Assembly: GCA_038373865.1 (NCBI GenBank)
Contig: JAXGGA010002188.1
Location: 1 to 64,000 of the forward strand
Direction: 5' to 3'
Origin: Uloborus plumipes
Taxonomy: Eukaryota; Arthropoda; Arachnida; Araneae; Uloboridae
DNA length: 64,000 bases
This document shows, piece after piece, positions 35,561 through 46,263 of this stretch (positions within the stretch are counted from its first letter, which is position 1; each line of letters begins with the position of its first letter). Under the pieces are notes generated by a model. It saw only the letters and a program-made list of their open reading frames with translations. It did not search any database and was not told where the DNA came from. The position numbers were made by a program, and so were the translations under genes.

Positions 35561-36043
35561 AGAGTATATAAATAAGTTTTGCACATGAAATAATGAGAGA
35601 TATATGAAAATAACCACAAGCTCATCAAGATTTAAAACTGTGTTAACCAGATGGTAATACGAGAGCAGTATTTTTAAAGTAACCGACTAAGGTGAAAGGT
35701 ATTTTTGACCAAAATACACCTTTTCTACAAATAGTTTCATTGAAAACATCCGTTTTTTAATATTATAGAACCACTTGGGATTTTAATCTACATGAATCAG
35801 AACTCAAACAGCTCTTGAAAAGTAAGTTTCTGCAGTAAAATGCAGAATTTCTGTTCCTCAGTCTAATCTTTATTTAGGTTTTGTGGAGAATAGCAAATTC
35901 GCTCTATATTGGTTACAAAAAATATAATTTGTAAATTATATTCAATATTGATACATGAAATTTGGCATGCATGTTTTGTAAGTACTTGTGAGTGTAAAAG
36001 AAAACGGGTTTTGTAAATGATAGATTTTTTACTTTCTTCTATA

Positions 36044-37109
36044 TCTAATATATAGAAGAAAGTATTGGTTTCGTGAAAATTTTCGAATGTCGAATTTTGA
36101 CGGATTCGCACGTTTTGAGGTGCGTTGAGTCCATTTCGACCATTTTTGGAAAATGTCTGTCTGTCTGTGTGTGTGTGTGTCTGTGTGTGGAGTCTGTATG
36201 TGTGTGACCAGTTTTTGTGGCCGCGCTAGAGCAAAAACTACTGAATGAAATCGAACAAAAATTTTTGCACATATGTACCACCATGTGAACTGGTGCACCT
36301 GACTTTTTTTAGCGAATTCCTCCAAGGGGGGTGGAGCAATCGCACGTGTTCTGCGCGGGGGGTGATTGCTATATCTCAGGAAGTAACCGGCGGAATCAAA
36401 CGAAAATTGGTCCATAGGTAGACCCTACTGAGTACAGGTGCTGATTCAATTTGCGTGTCAATATCTCGAAGGGGGGTGGAGCAATCGCACGTGTTCTGCA
36501 CGAGGGTGACTGCTATATCTCAGGAAGTAACCGGCGGAATCAAACGAAAATTGGTCCATAGGTAGACCCTATTGAGTACAGGTGCTGATTCAATATGTGT
36601 GTCAATATCTCAAATGGGGGTGGAGCAATCAAAAGTGCTTATTTTGTCATTGCACCTCCTGTATCTCGGGAAATATTGCTGCGATTTGAATGAAATTTGG
36701 AATAACACTAACCCAATATGGAAGCAAGCATCGATTAAATTTTGGCGCCAATCGCCCCAGGGGGAGGGTGGGGTGATTTTTGCGCTTAGTCAGCAATGCA
36801 AAAAATTAATTCATTAAAAAATCGCTTTCACGCTATTTAATTATCAAAACAGCTGAAAACTTTCAATGATTTTAAATTTTTAACTGTTGCCAATTTCTTT
36901 TTACTAACAAATAAAATGTTTGCAATTAATCTAAACAAGTCTTTTGCAATGATTTCCACTTTTGCTCATTGATTCTGCATTTGCAGGGTTATTACGATAA
37001 CTGGAAAATTGGATCTGTCTTCAATTATTCGGGCGCGTATGTATTTTATTTTGTAACCGGAATTAAAGATAGATATAGAAGAAAGTTTCGTGACGGCCAC
37101 GATAGCTAG
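36044..37109 (+). mobile_element. Non-autonomous Helitron with internal tandem repeat
   Basis: The element begins TCTAATATATAGAAGAAAGT after an A (36043). It ends with hairpin TCGTG-ACGGC-CACGA, then TAGCTAG, then a T (37110). The string ATATAGAAGAAAGT occurs just inside both ends. At the 5' side it also pairs with ACTTTCTTCTATAT immediately upstream (36031-36044), so the true 5' limit may include that palindrome. Inside, a 145-bp unit (GGGGGGTGGAGCAATCGCAC ... GTCAATATCTC) repeats twice at 36326-36615 and partly a third time. A TG-rich tract lies at 36155-36205. No helicase is encoded. Confidence 0.65.
36326..36700 (+). repeat. 145-bp tandem repeat inside the Helitron
   Basis: Unit one (36326-36470) and unit two (36471-36615) are nearly identical, sharing ATCTCAGGAAGTAACCGGCG and TTGGTCCATAGGTAGACCC. 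Unit three starts at 36616 and diverges after GGAGCAATC while keeping the plan (ATCTCGGGAAATATTGC, GAATGAAATTTGG). Confidence 0.85.
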
Positions 37110-37780
37110 TTTTTTTGATTATTGGCCTTTTTACCTACTATGAATAAAATCACTTTTTTGACATAAGTCTTAAAATTCTGAAAATATTTCTTAGCCTGCG
37201 GTCTAATTCCTGTTAGAACATTTGCGCATGTGAAATAATCCAGGTAAAATGTATGTATCCTTTTAATTTTTCTTTACATAGCGTTTCTTCTAACTTGTGA
37301 TTTTCAACCATTTTTACTGAAAATTCACCGATTTTGTGAAGCTAAATGATTTTTAAATTTATTTTGATGTAAAATAAATGTTTTAAGATCCCTTTGTTTC
37401 TAAAAAAAAATACTCTTTTTTTTTTAAATGAGGGGTTAAAAAAAAACTGCTCCGAACCCAGTCGGATACTTTAAAATGGCGAAAAAATAAGAAAAGTGGA
37501 TATTTTTCAGTGCGTATGCTACGTTCTGGTTCGTCCAATGTCATCTGGTATTGGTCGTTACTGCCGCATGGATACTATCGTTGGGATCTCATGGTTTTTG
37601 ATAGAGGGTGTAGGTAAAAAAATATCATCAATGTGCTCCCAAATCACTGAAAGAACAAATGAACATCACACATAATATAACACACATACACATACACCCC
37701 CCCCCCCAAATAATGCGATTATATTAAAACCTGGTTAACACAGTTCCAAATCTTGATCACGTTATAATTATTTTTATATA
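37110..37780. other. No gene recognised
   Basis: AT-rich, with a C-run at 37698-37707. No frame, RNA or terminal repeat is supported. Confidence 0.35.
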
Positions 37781-37938
37781 TAGTCGAGTTCCGAAAACTC
37801 GAAGCCCCAGAAATTCCGAAAGTTTTCTACAGCTAGAAAGAAGTTTCTACAGCCTTCTTAAGAGTTTGGGACTCAACGAAATTTTTGATATGAAGGAACA
37901 TTCGAGTTATAGTGCCTTGAGTTAACGTGACTCGACTG
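37781..37938. mobile_element. pogo-like MITE, CAGTCGAGT ends
   Basis: A 158-bp element flanked by TA on both sides (37779-37780 and 37939-37940). The left end reads TAGTCGAGTTCCGAAAACTC. The right end on the minus strand reads CAGTCGAGTCACGTTAACTC. Several internal ACTCGA/TCGAGT copies extend the symmetry. Non-coding. Confidence 0.7.
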
Positions 37939-38496
37939 TACTCCTCATTGAGAGCTAAATCAGTTCGATAAGTTATTGTATGTTGTATTCTTCATTGTTT
38001 CTTGTGCAATACTTTTTTTGAATATATATAGTGCTGTGAAGACAAATAAATCATTTGTATTATTGTTAATCAAATAATACCAACTCTAGTTTTAAAATTC
38101 AAAGCAAATAGTCATGAACATTTCTAACTGAGCGTCTTAATGCTTAAACAGTAACAGCAAAATGTATTAGTACATATCTGGATTAGTAAGAGCTTTAATT
38201 TGGATAGCAAAAGCAAGGAATTTATAACAAGATTTTAAAATACTAAGCTTATGATGCATTCCTTATTCTTTCCGCAATAATTTCTTTAAAAAAGAATAAA
38301 ATTAGACGCTCACACTTTTGTTTCTCAATTACAGCTTTCAAGTTTTTCGTATGGCTCAAGTGAGAATTAGAGGCCATGCACTGTTCAGTTTCAGATAATT
38401 ACATCATTCCAACCATAAAACTCTTGAACAGTGACATTTCCTATTGAACATTCTACTCCTTGATTGGAGGTGCGATATTTCAGTTATATATGAGCC

Positions 38497-40109
38497 AATA
38501 TTTAGAAAAGTGCCAATTTGAAGTTGCAGTTTTCTGAAAAAAAAATTTTTTTTCAGAAAAAAACTAATATTGGATTTTAAGTCTAAATTGGGTCTAAATG
38601 CAAGAAAATAAAAGGGGGGAGGTCAAGGAAGTTATTTACCCCCTCCTTAGATTACTCACTTTTAAGCCGTTACAGATCTGATGAATGTTACAGATCTGAT
38701 GTTAATATGAGCTACATATTTGAGTTTATGCTTTCAGTATTCGTTAACATCTCTAAATATGATATCATTTCCTTGCATTTTTAACATAGAATTAAGATAA
38801 TTATATTAAAATATATATATTAGGCTAAAAAGTCAAATTTCATTATAAAAAAGCATTTCTTGGAAATAAAAATGAGCGATAAGGTTTTTAGATAAAATAA
38901 ATTATGAGATTACCAAATCCAAGCTAATAAAACATTTGTTTTGTTTTGAAACAACACACAACTTCAACTTTTTCAACACACAACTCTGCTGCTTGCTTTT
39001 CTTTAATTAGTTGCAGGAAATTTAATTTCTTGATCAGAAATTCAAATTTAGCATGCTAGTTATTATCTAGTTATTTAGCGAAGTTATGAGAAATTGAAGC
39101 ACCAAAAATAAATAAATAAATAAATAAATAAAATAATAATAATTAATTAACTTAATTTCTGCAGTGTCAATTTTTCTTATTTTACTAACTTCTATTGTAA
39201 GGTCATACAAACCACAAATGAAGCAATTGTACTAAAAACTCATTGCTTTTCATTTTTTAAGAACAAAAATATTCAATATATGGCTAAAACCTATGATTTT
39301 TGCTTTTTATAATTCTGAAACGTGTGAGTTAGTTCTGTAACATATTCGCTGTTTTTCAATGTTACCGCTCTGACTGTTACCGATCTGACAAACTGACAAA
39401 GTTTTTTTTTTTATTTCCGAGTCGATCGCACTAAACCAAAATCAAACACGTGGTTTTTTCACTTGTAATAAAGGACTATACTTGTATATAAAATAATTTT
39501 TAAAATAATAAAAACTGCGCATTTTAGAGCGTGTTACCGATCTGATGACTCAAATGACACACATTTTATAAAATCACTTTAAAAAATCTTACATACAATT
39601 TTAGATGCAGAAATGCAAATTTTTAATTACGATTCGATAAAACATCCCACCAGGTACTCAGTATCACGTGGTATAGGTGCAGGAAATGATTTTGGGAGCC
39701 TAAACATAGATCGGAAGTTATTGTTACCACTCTGACGGCGGAACTTGGGACACGCTTATTTCGCATCGGCTAGAAAATCAGAAATCGATTAAAACAAAAA
39801 TGAAGTAAAATATTAACAAAGGGGTAAAAATAGAATCGTTTTTCGTGCAAGTGCGTTTTTTTTGGGAAGTTAGAAAGTGCGCATGACCTGTTTGCATGCT
39901 AAGCTTTGCTACTGGGGACACGTTACCGATCTGATTTTTGATGTATAAAAACAATATTTTCTGAAGAAAATAATTTTTTTTTCTGATGTTATTAGATGAA
40001 ATGAAAGCAGAACCTTGTCTTCTTTCTGTGGAAAATTATTTTTTTAACTAGTTATTGAAATACTAGTGGAAATTCACTTGGGACTCAAATTGGCACTTTT
40101 CTAAATATT
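38497..40109. mobile_element. 1.6-kb TIR element with repeated GTTACCGATCTGA motif
   Basis: The ends are AATATTTAGAAAAGTGCCAA (38497 onward, then TTTGA) and the exact inverse ending at 40109. The insertion sits inside unit A of the 520-bp tandem repeat; unit sequence resumes at CTCATATCC just after it. Inside, a 13-base motif, GTTACMGATCTGA and close variants, occurs seven times in one orientation: 38669, 38687, 39361, 39376, 39533, 39723 and 39922. No transposase frame was recognised. An AAAT microsatellite lies at 39106-39145. Confidence 0.65.
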
Positions 40110-40309
40110 AACTCATATCCTGTCGAGAAACAACAAGACATTTCTCATTCTCGCTCTCTATTCCTCTAGAAGCGTCAAACTCGAGATGTTTATAATCTTT
40201 CTCTTCAACCTCTTTCGGCAACCATCTGCTGTTTTCCCACTGAAATCGTAGATATTTTCCTGGTGAATAAATTCCACGAGCAAAACTTTATTATTGTTTT
40301 TAAAACAAA

Positions 40310-40313
40310 GCTT
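40310..40313. repeat. Left copy of the BEL target duplication (GCTT)
   Basis: GCTT directly before the left LTR matches GCTT at 46260-46263 directly after the right LTR. The equivalent unoccupied site in unit C reads CAAAGCTTTTGTTTGC with a single GCTT (48809-48812). Confidence 0.85.
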
Positions 40314-40556
40314 ATGGAATGTTGATGGATTGATGAGTGATGGTATTTCTACCTTATGATGATGATTACCCTTTCTTGGGTGTTGATAAATAATCGACGG
40401 ACCATTGAATAATTTTAAGATGTTTATTTCTGATACTGATGACACCGCTGATAGTGGGTGTTCATCTGACAACGTTCCTGTACGAAGTGAGTTGATTTTA
40501 CAGTTGGCCGCTAGGCGGCGTTGTAACGCATCTGGAATACATCAGTGGTCTGAACA
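40314..40556 (-). repeat. 3' LTR of the BEL/Pao element
   Basis: 243 bp, reading TGTTCAGACCACTG at its 5' end on the minus strand and ...AACATTCCAT at its 3' end. No difference from the 5' LTR (46017-46259) was found by eye. Confidence 0.93.
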
Positions 40557-40761
40557 TACTCCCGGCGTTGAAATGATAATTTCAAAACAATTTATGAGAA
40601 AAATAAACAATAACAGAAATTTGACCAATAATATGTGATAAAGTAAATAAAGACATTTAAAAATAAAACAATATATAAAGTTATGCAACTGTTCTAAAGT
40701 CAGCACAATATCACTACTACAGATTAAACAAAATTGTGTATAACAAAACAAAAACTGGTAC

Positions 40762-43700
40762 TTAAGGCTCGTTATTGATAGGCAAAAGACAAATGGTGTT
40801 CACACCTCTTTTGAACACTCCTGTGGCAGTTCTTACAAGAACTACTCTTACCTTTTCATCTTTGCCTTTAACTATACTTTCTATTCGACCCAATTTCCAT
40901 TTGAAAGGAGGTAGATCTGGGTCCTTTAATAAAACCATATCATTAGGGTTTATGTTGTCTTTAAGAAATTTCCATTTATTCCTTAAATGCAAGTGGTTCA
41001 AATAATCACGCGACCAGTGTTTCCAGATTTGTTGGGTGACCTTAGTTAATTTTTGCCATCTTGATAAGTAATTATCTGATGTTTCAAGAAGGCTTGGACT
41101 GGGGATTGAATTTAATGCCCTCCCTGTCAAGAAGTGACCTGGTGTCAATGCTGAAAAATCAGTGGGATCAGATGACATTGGAGTTAATGGCCTGCTGTTT
41201 AAAATAGCTTCAATTTCTGCTGTTATTGTTAAAAACTCTTCATAGGTTAATTTAACTGACCCTACAGCTCTTTTTAGGTGATACTTGAATGATTTAACGC
41301 CAGATTCCCACAAACCTCCAAAATTTGGAGAGCTTGGAGGAATGAATTTCCAATTAATTTTTTCGGACGTTAAATATTCAGCTAAGCTGGGATCGGGGTT
41401 GCTCATGAGTTTGTGTAACCTTTTTAATTCTGCGTTAGCTCCGACAAGATTTTTACCATTATCTGAATAAATACAAACACATTTACCTCGTCTCGAAAAG
41501 AACCGTTTTAGAGCTGCAATTAGTGCCGTTGAAGTTAAATCTGTGACCAATTCCAGATGAATTGCTTTAGTAGCAAAACAAATAAATATTGCAACATAAA
41601 TTTTCTGATATATTCCCTTACGTTGCCCTTTGTATTTAATTAGAAAATGACCACAATAATCCAGGCCACAGTGTGAGAACGCGGGACTGGGATTAACTCT
41701 TTCTGATGGTAAATTACCTAATAATTGCTCTGCAGCTATCGGTTTATTTTTGAAACAAACTATACACTCATGCACCACTTTTCTTGCTAGGTTTCTGCCA
41801 TTTATAGGCCAAAACTCCTGTCGCACTATATGCAACAAGGTTTGCGGACCAACATGCAAATTCTTTATGTGATAATGTTCCATAATTAATTTTGTGAGTT
41901 TATGCCTAGCAGGCAAAAGTTTTGGGTGCTTTTGATTCTCGTTTAAATTAGAATTCTGCAGGCGACCTCCAACACGAATTATTTGGTCCTTATCTAAGAA
42001 GGGAAAAAGATTGCTTACCTTTGAAGTCTTTACCATCCCCTTAGATTTTAAATCCTTTAATTCGTTACTAAATTCTACCCCTTGTGCCATTCTTACTAAG
42101 GCGTTTGATGATTCATTAATCTCTTTGATGCTGATGGGGCCTTGTTGTTTGTTTCCTGGAAACCTGGTATTGTTTATGAATCTACAAATATAACTAAAAA
42201 TACGACATAATTTAGAAAATTTGTTACTTAAACTTAGAATGTTATCAAGAAATGCATTAGAGTCTGTAACAGTTAACAGTAGAAGTTCAGATGAATTTTT
42301 AAGTTCGTTGTTATACGCGTCACTATGTTCAATTTGTAAGTCTGCTGTTGTTGTAGATTGAATGTCTGATTGTAGAAATGAAGGGCCGGAGAACCACAGA
42401 GAGTTCTTTGTCAACTCAGTTGCTGTGGCACCTCTGGAAATGACATCTGCCGGGGTTTCCTTGGACGGGACATGTCGCCAGTCATAGTTGGGGCATAAGG
42501 TGTTGATGGCCTTTACACGATTCGCCACAAATGGCTTGAGTTTCTCAGGTGGAGTCTTGATCCATGCAAGTGTGATTGTGGAGTCACACCACATGTAAAT
42601 GTGATTTAATGTTACGTTTAGAGTTTTCACCACCTTGCCAACTAAACGTGCTAGAAGTAATGCGGCTGTCAGTTCCAACCTTGGAATAGTTAACTTTTTC
42701 AGCGGGGAAACTCTTGATTTGCTGCACAATAGAGATATTTTAATGTCCCCTTGAGTTGGTCTTGAGCAAATATAGATTACTGCTCCGTAAGCCTTTTCTG
42801 AGGCGTCACTGAAACCGTGTAAGTCGATGGAGACGTAGTTAGGACAGAGTATACATCTAGGTATTTTGAAATTGTTGACATTAGAAAGAGTCTGAAGAAA
42901 CCGTGTCCATTCCTTCAGTTCCTCTGGAGGAATAGGATCTGTCCAGTTCAACTTGAGTGTCCATAAATTTTGAAGAAAGATTTTTGCCTTTGATATTATT
43001 GGACCAAGGAGACCTAACGGATCATAAAGTCTTGCTATGGTAGAAAGGACCTCCCGTTTTGTATAATTTTCTTGTATCACTATGTTCACCTTGAAGGTAA
43101 AATAATCTTGATCATGCTTCCAGAGCATTCCTAACGTTTTTACCGTGTTAGGATCTATGTTGAATGTGTATTCTGGTTTGGTGTTGTCATTTAACAAGAA
43201 ATCGTTGTTTGAAACCCACTTGTGCAATTCCATTCCTCCTCGTTGCAGTAGTTCAACCAGCTGCAATTGTAATGTTCTTGCTAAATTTAAATCATGTGAA
43301 CCTGACAAAATGTCATCGACATATGTGTCTTTCAGTAAAACTGGAGCTGCGTCGGGAAAATCTTTAAGTTCATCCTCAGCAAGAGCCTTTAAAACTCTTG
43401 TGGCTAAAAATGGCGCACATGTTGTACCGTACGTAACAGTCTTTAATTTATAAATCTCTATTGGAGCACTTGAACTTGATTTCCATAAGATTTTTTGTAA
43501 ATTTCTATCGGAACTGTTTACTAACACTTGCCGGTACATTTTCTTAATGTCTACACAAAATGCGTATTGATGAGTACGAAAGCGAGTTGCAATCGAAAAA
43601 ATATCTTGTTGGATTGTTCCACCATTCAGCAATATGGAGTTAAGTGCAACACCATTTCTTGGTTTTGCAGTTGCATCAAAAATTACACGCAAGGGTGTCG

Positions 43701-45981
43701 AAAAAGATTCTGGTCTTAAAACAGCATGATGAGGGATAAAATATTCTTTTTCTTCATTGTCAGAGCTAAGGTCTCTTTCCATGTGATTAAGAGCATAATA
43801 TTCGTTAATGAAGGCTGTATATAAATTTGCTAATGTTTCATTTTTATCTAACTTTTTCCAAAGCGAATCTAACCTGGTTTGAGCTAATTCTCTAGAATCC
43901 CCTAATTTAGAAATTCCGTTTTCCTTTTTTGGTAAAGAAACCGTATATCTACCGCTTTCATCCCTTTTAACAGTTGACACGAAGTGTTCCTCGCAAATTT
44001 GTTTTTCGAGCGTTTTAGAATTATTTGGTTCGATATAATTGTCACCTGGAAATGATTCTAACTCAAAGAATTTTTTAACTTCCATATCTAAAGTACAATG
44101 CTCCTTTATTAAACCGCTAAAACAACAGTTTGAAATATTTAGATTTCCTGCTACTATGTACCCGAATACTGTGTTTTGAAGTGTCAAAGAACCATCATGT
44201 GATTTAAATTTACCTTCCTTTAATAGATCAAAAAATAATTCACAGCCAATTAGCATATGAATTTTACTCGGAATAAAAAAGGTATTATCCGCGAGATTAA
44301 TTTCCGAAGGGATATTCACCGTTGAAATGTCTAAGTTTTGATTTGGGGTTAGTTCTGTTATTTTTGGCAAAACAACAAATTCTAATGATCGGCGAAAATC
44401 ATTTTGTTGATTGGAAATGATCGCTGACACTTTATATTTTGCGTAACATTGACGCCCTGTTATTCCGGTAATAGCGCAATCAATTTTTTCCCTTTTCAAA
44501 TTCAAACTATCCGCTATTTCTGAACTGAGAATATTCAAGCTCGACCCTGAATCCAAGATGGCCTTTATTTTTATTCTTTGATTGTACTTATTCTCAATAA
44601 AAAGATTCGCGGTGCATAATAAGTTGCTCTTATTTTTCCCATCCAACATAGCAAAAACTGAAGCGCTGCTTGTTGAATTCCCATTTCTCTCTACTGGCGC
44701 CTCATTCGAATTATTTATTACTGATCTCGATGACTCACCACTTGAAGGCGCCTGACTTTCTTGGTAAGGGCTTTCGCTCCGATTTATGTCTAAGTGAATC
44801 AGAGTGTTGTGCGTTCGACTGCAAAATCGGCATCGATAATTAGACTTACAAGGAAGTTTATGATTATACAAGCAGTTTTTACAAAGTTTATGATCGCTAA
44901 TCAGCTGAATACGCTCGTTAACGCTCATTGATAGAAAGGCTGGGCATTTAAAAATAGAGTGGCATATGGTTTTACACAAAATGCAATTAAGTCTTGTTGG
45001 AGGATTTTTGTTCTGATTTACTACAAATGTATTCGATTTATTTTGAGTTTGAGACCGCGGTTTCGGTTTAGTTATTTGCTCTAGTATTACTGACCTCGAC
45101 TGCAAAAAGCTTAATAAATCTGTCAGTTTAGGAATCTCCCTTGACGATAAGGATAATTCATAGCTCTTACGCGTTTCAGAATCAATCTTTTCTAAAATTA
45201 TATTAACAAAAACCGCGCTTGTTAAATCGTTACACTCTAGTTTTAAGACCTTTAATGCTCTCAAACTTTTGTTTACGACATCAGTTATATGCCTTAATCC
45301 CTTAGCTGTTTCCATTTGCAATTTTTCCAGCTTTAAAATTGATTGGATATGAATGTCAATGACTGCTCGTTTATTTAAGTACCTTTCTTCTAAGGCTTTA
45401 AACAATGAAATAAAAGTGTCATCACTGCATTCAATATGTTTTGCTTCTCCTCGTAATGATGCCTTTAAATAATACAGCTTTTGTTCGTCTGAAAGACCTT
45501 TGTTTTCAGTTATCAAATTATTGAATTGCAATTTAAAATTAGAAAAATCTTCAATTTTGCCAGCGAATATTGGTAGTGGGATTTCTGGCAATTTTGTTGA
45601 CATAGTTATGCAATTTTCAATTTTATTTTCACTTTTGCTCGTTTGAGCTTGGTATTTGGGTTTGAATTTAGAGAGTAAGTATTGTACGCTTACCTCTAGA
45701 GCATTTCTCTGCTCTTCCATTGCCGTCATATTTTCATCGCTTATTTTTGCACCTTCTTCGGTATCTTCCTCGCACTGGAGATATTCCGTCCATAAACTGT
45801 TGATTTCACCTTTCATTTCTTCCAGAACCGAGAGTTTTTGTTTAGCACCAAGTCCTCTCTTTTCTATTTCTTCTTCGGTCTTTGGATCTGCTGATTCAAC
45901 AAATTTCGAGATGTTTGTTAACTTCGCTTGCAGTCTTCCTCTCGCTCTGTTGAGCTCTTTTAAAGTTTTTGATTTATCCAT
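40762..45981 (-). CDS. BEL/Pao Gag-Pol polyprotein, intact
   Basis: The 1739-residue polyprotein copies the element through an RNA intermediate. The frame is open from 46014 but without an ATG there, so the start is set at the ATG at 45981 (MDKSKTLKELNRAR). In order: a coiled N-terminal Gag region; a DUF1759-type Gag domain (about 130-290, LPEIPLPIFAGK); a Cys/His cluster with zinc-knuckle spacing (about 333-395); an aspartic protease with DSG at 477-479; reverse transcriptase (about 755-930) with DIKKMYRQ (D811) and YVDD (D889, D890); RNase H with D1059, E1103 and D1133; integrase zinc motif H1371, H1376, C1406, C1409; integrase core D1441, D1507, E1559 (GLDYCG, YSDNGKN, FGGLWESG); and a C-terminal DUF5641-type domain (about 1625-1735). 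All catalytic residues of the family are present and the length is normal for a full BEL polyprotein. There is no stop or frameshift. Expression would be driven by the 5' LTR at 46017-46259. Confidence 0.96.
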   Translation of the reverse strand: MDKSKTLKELNRARGRLQAKLTNISKFVESADPKTEEEIEKRGLGAKQKLSVLEEMKGEINSLWTEYLQCEEDTEEGAKISDENMTAMEEQRNALEVSVQYLLSKFKPKYQAQTSKSENKIENCITMSTKLPEIPLPIFAGKIEDFSNFKLQFNNLITENKGLSDEQKLYYLKASLRGEAKHIECSDDTFISLFKALEERYLNKRAVIDIHIQSILKLEKLQMETAKGLRHITDVVNKSLRALKVLKLECNDLTSAVFVNIILEKIDSETRKSYELSLSSREIPKLTDLLSFLQSRSVILEQITKPKPRSQTQNKSNTFVVNQNKNPPTRLNCILCKTICHSIFKCPAFLSMSVNERIQLISDHKLCKNCLYNHKLPCKSNYRCRFCSRTHNTLIHLDINRSESPYQESQAPSSGESSRSVINNSNEAPVERNGNSTSSASVFAMLDGKNKSNLLCTANLFIENKYNQRIKIKAILDSGSSLNILSSEIADSLNLKREKIDCAITGITGRQCYAKYKVSAIISNQQNDFRRSLEFVVLPKITELTPNQNLDISTVNIPSEINLADNTFFIPSKIHMLIGCELFFDLLKEGKFKSHDGSLTLQNTVFGYIVAGNLNISNCCFSGLIKEHCTLDMEVKKFFELESFPGDNYIEPNNSKTLEKQICEEHFVSTVKRDESGRYTVSLPKKENGISKLGDSRELAQTRLDSLWKKLDKNETLANLYTAFINEYYALNHMERDLSSDNEEKEYFIPHHAVLRPESFSTPLRVIFDATAKPRNGVALNSILLNGGTIQQDIFSIATRFRTHQYAFCVDIKKMYRQVLVNSSDRNLQKILWKSSSSAPIEIYKLKTVTYGTTCAPFLATRVLKALAEDELKDFPDAAPVLLKDTYVDDILSGSHDLNLARTLQLQLVELLQRGGMELHKWVSNNDFLLNDNTKPEYTFNIDPNTVKTLGMLWKHDQDYFTFKVNIVIQENYTKREVLSTIARLYDPLGLLGPIISKAKIFLQNLWTLKLNWTDPIPPEELKEWTRFLQTLSNVNNFKIPRCILCPNYVSIDLHGFSDASEKAYGAVIYICSRPTQGDIKISLLCSKSRVSPLKKLTIPRLELTAALLLARLVGKVVKTLNVTLNHIYMWCDSTITLAWIKTPPEKLKPFVANRVKAINTLCPNYDWRHVPSKETPADVISRGATATELTKNSLWFSGPSFLQSDIQSTTTADLQIEHSDAYNNELKNSSELLLLTVTDSNAFLDNILSLSNKFSKLCRIFSYICRFINNTRFPGNKQQGPISIKEINESSNALVRMAQGVEFSNELKDLKSKGMVKTSKVSNLFPFLDKDQIIRVGGRLQNSNLNENQKHPKLLPARHKLTKLIMEHYHIKNLHVGPQTLLHIVRQEFWPINGRNLARKVVHECIVCFKNKPIAAEQLLGNLPSERVNPSPAFSHCGLDYCGHFLIKYKGQRKGIYQKIYVAIFICFATKAIHLELVTDLTSTALIAALKRFFSRRGKCVCIYSDNGKNLVGANAELKRLHKLMSNPDPSLAEYLTSEKINWKFIPPSSPNFGGLWESGVKSFKYHLKRAVGSVKLTYEEFLTITAEIEAILNSRPLTPMSSDPTDFSALTPGHFLTGRALNSIPSPSLLETSDNYLSRWQKLTKVTQQIWKHWSRDYLNHLHLRNKWKFLKDNINPNDMVLLKDPDLPPFKWKLGRIESIVKGKDEKVRVVLVRTATGVFKRGVNTICLLPINNEP

Positions 45982-45994
45982 TGCTGATATCGGC

Positions 45995-46012
45995 TCCTGG
46001 CTCGCCAGGACC
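45995..46012 (-). promoter_or_regulatory. Probable primer binding site region of the BEL element
   Basis: On the minus strand the first TGG after the 5' LTR starts TGGTCCTGGCGAGCCAGG, three to four bases beyond the LTR, where a tRNA-complementary primer site is expected. The matching tRNA was not identified. Confidence 0.5.
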
Positions 46013-46016
46013 ACTT

Positions 46017-46259
46017 ATGGAATGTTGATGGATTGATGAGTGATGGTATTTCTACCTTATGATGATGATTACCCTTTCTTGGGTGTTGATAAATAATCGA
46101 CGGACCATTGAATAATTTTAAGATGTTTATTTCTGATACTGATGACACCGCTGATAGTGGGTGTTCATCTGACAACGTTCCTGTACGAAGTGAGTTGATT
46201 TTACAGTTGGCCGCTAGGCGGCGTTGTAACGCATCTGGAATACATCAGTGGTCTGAACA
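46017..46259 (-). repeat. 5' LTR of the BEL/Pao element
   Basis: 243 bp, apparently identical to the 3' LTR. It would carry the promoter of the element. An AATAAT/AATTAT-rich middle section is present, but no clear TATA box or polyadenylation signal could be assigned. Confidence 0.93.
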
Positions 46260-46263
46260 GCTT
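46260..46263. repeat. Right copy of the BEL target duplication (GCTT)
   Basis: Pairs with 40310-40313; sequence of tandem unit A/B resumes directly (TTGTTCGCAATAG). Confidence 0.85.

Larger units (their letters stand above)
40314..46259 (-). mobile_element. Intact BEL/Pao LTR retrotransposon, 5946 bp
   Basis: A complete element lies on the minus strand: two 243-bp LTRs that I read as identical, one uninterrupted polyprotein frame of 1739 codons, and a 4-bp target duplication (GCTT). Identical LTRs and an open frame indicate a recent insertion. BEL/Pao elements are widespread in arthropods and encode Gag, protease, reverse transcriptase, RNase H and integrase in one frame, all visible here. 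No envelope-like frame follows the integrase: only about 205 bases separate the stop from the 3' LTR. It sits at the junction of tandem units A and B. Confidence 0.95.

Noticed and set aside
36029..36415. 128-codon minus frame with His/Thr repeats
   Set aside because: Arises from the TG-rich tract inside the Helitron; not conserved in the adjacent 145-bp units.
46014..46014. Upstream start of the BEL polyprotein at a GTG
   Set aside because: A eukaryotic retroelement is expected to use ATG; the extra 11 codons overlap the probable primer binding site, so the ATG at 45981 was chosen.
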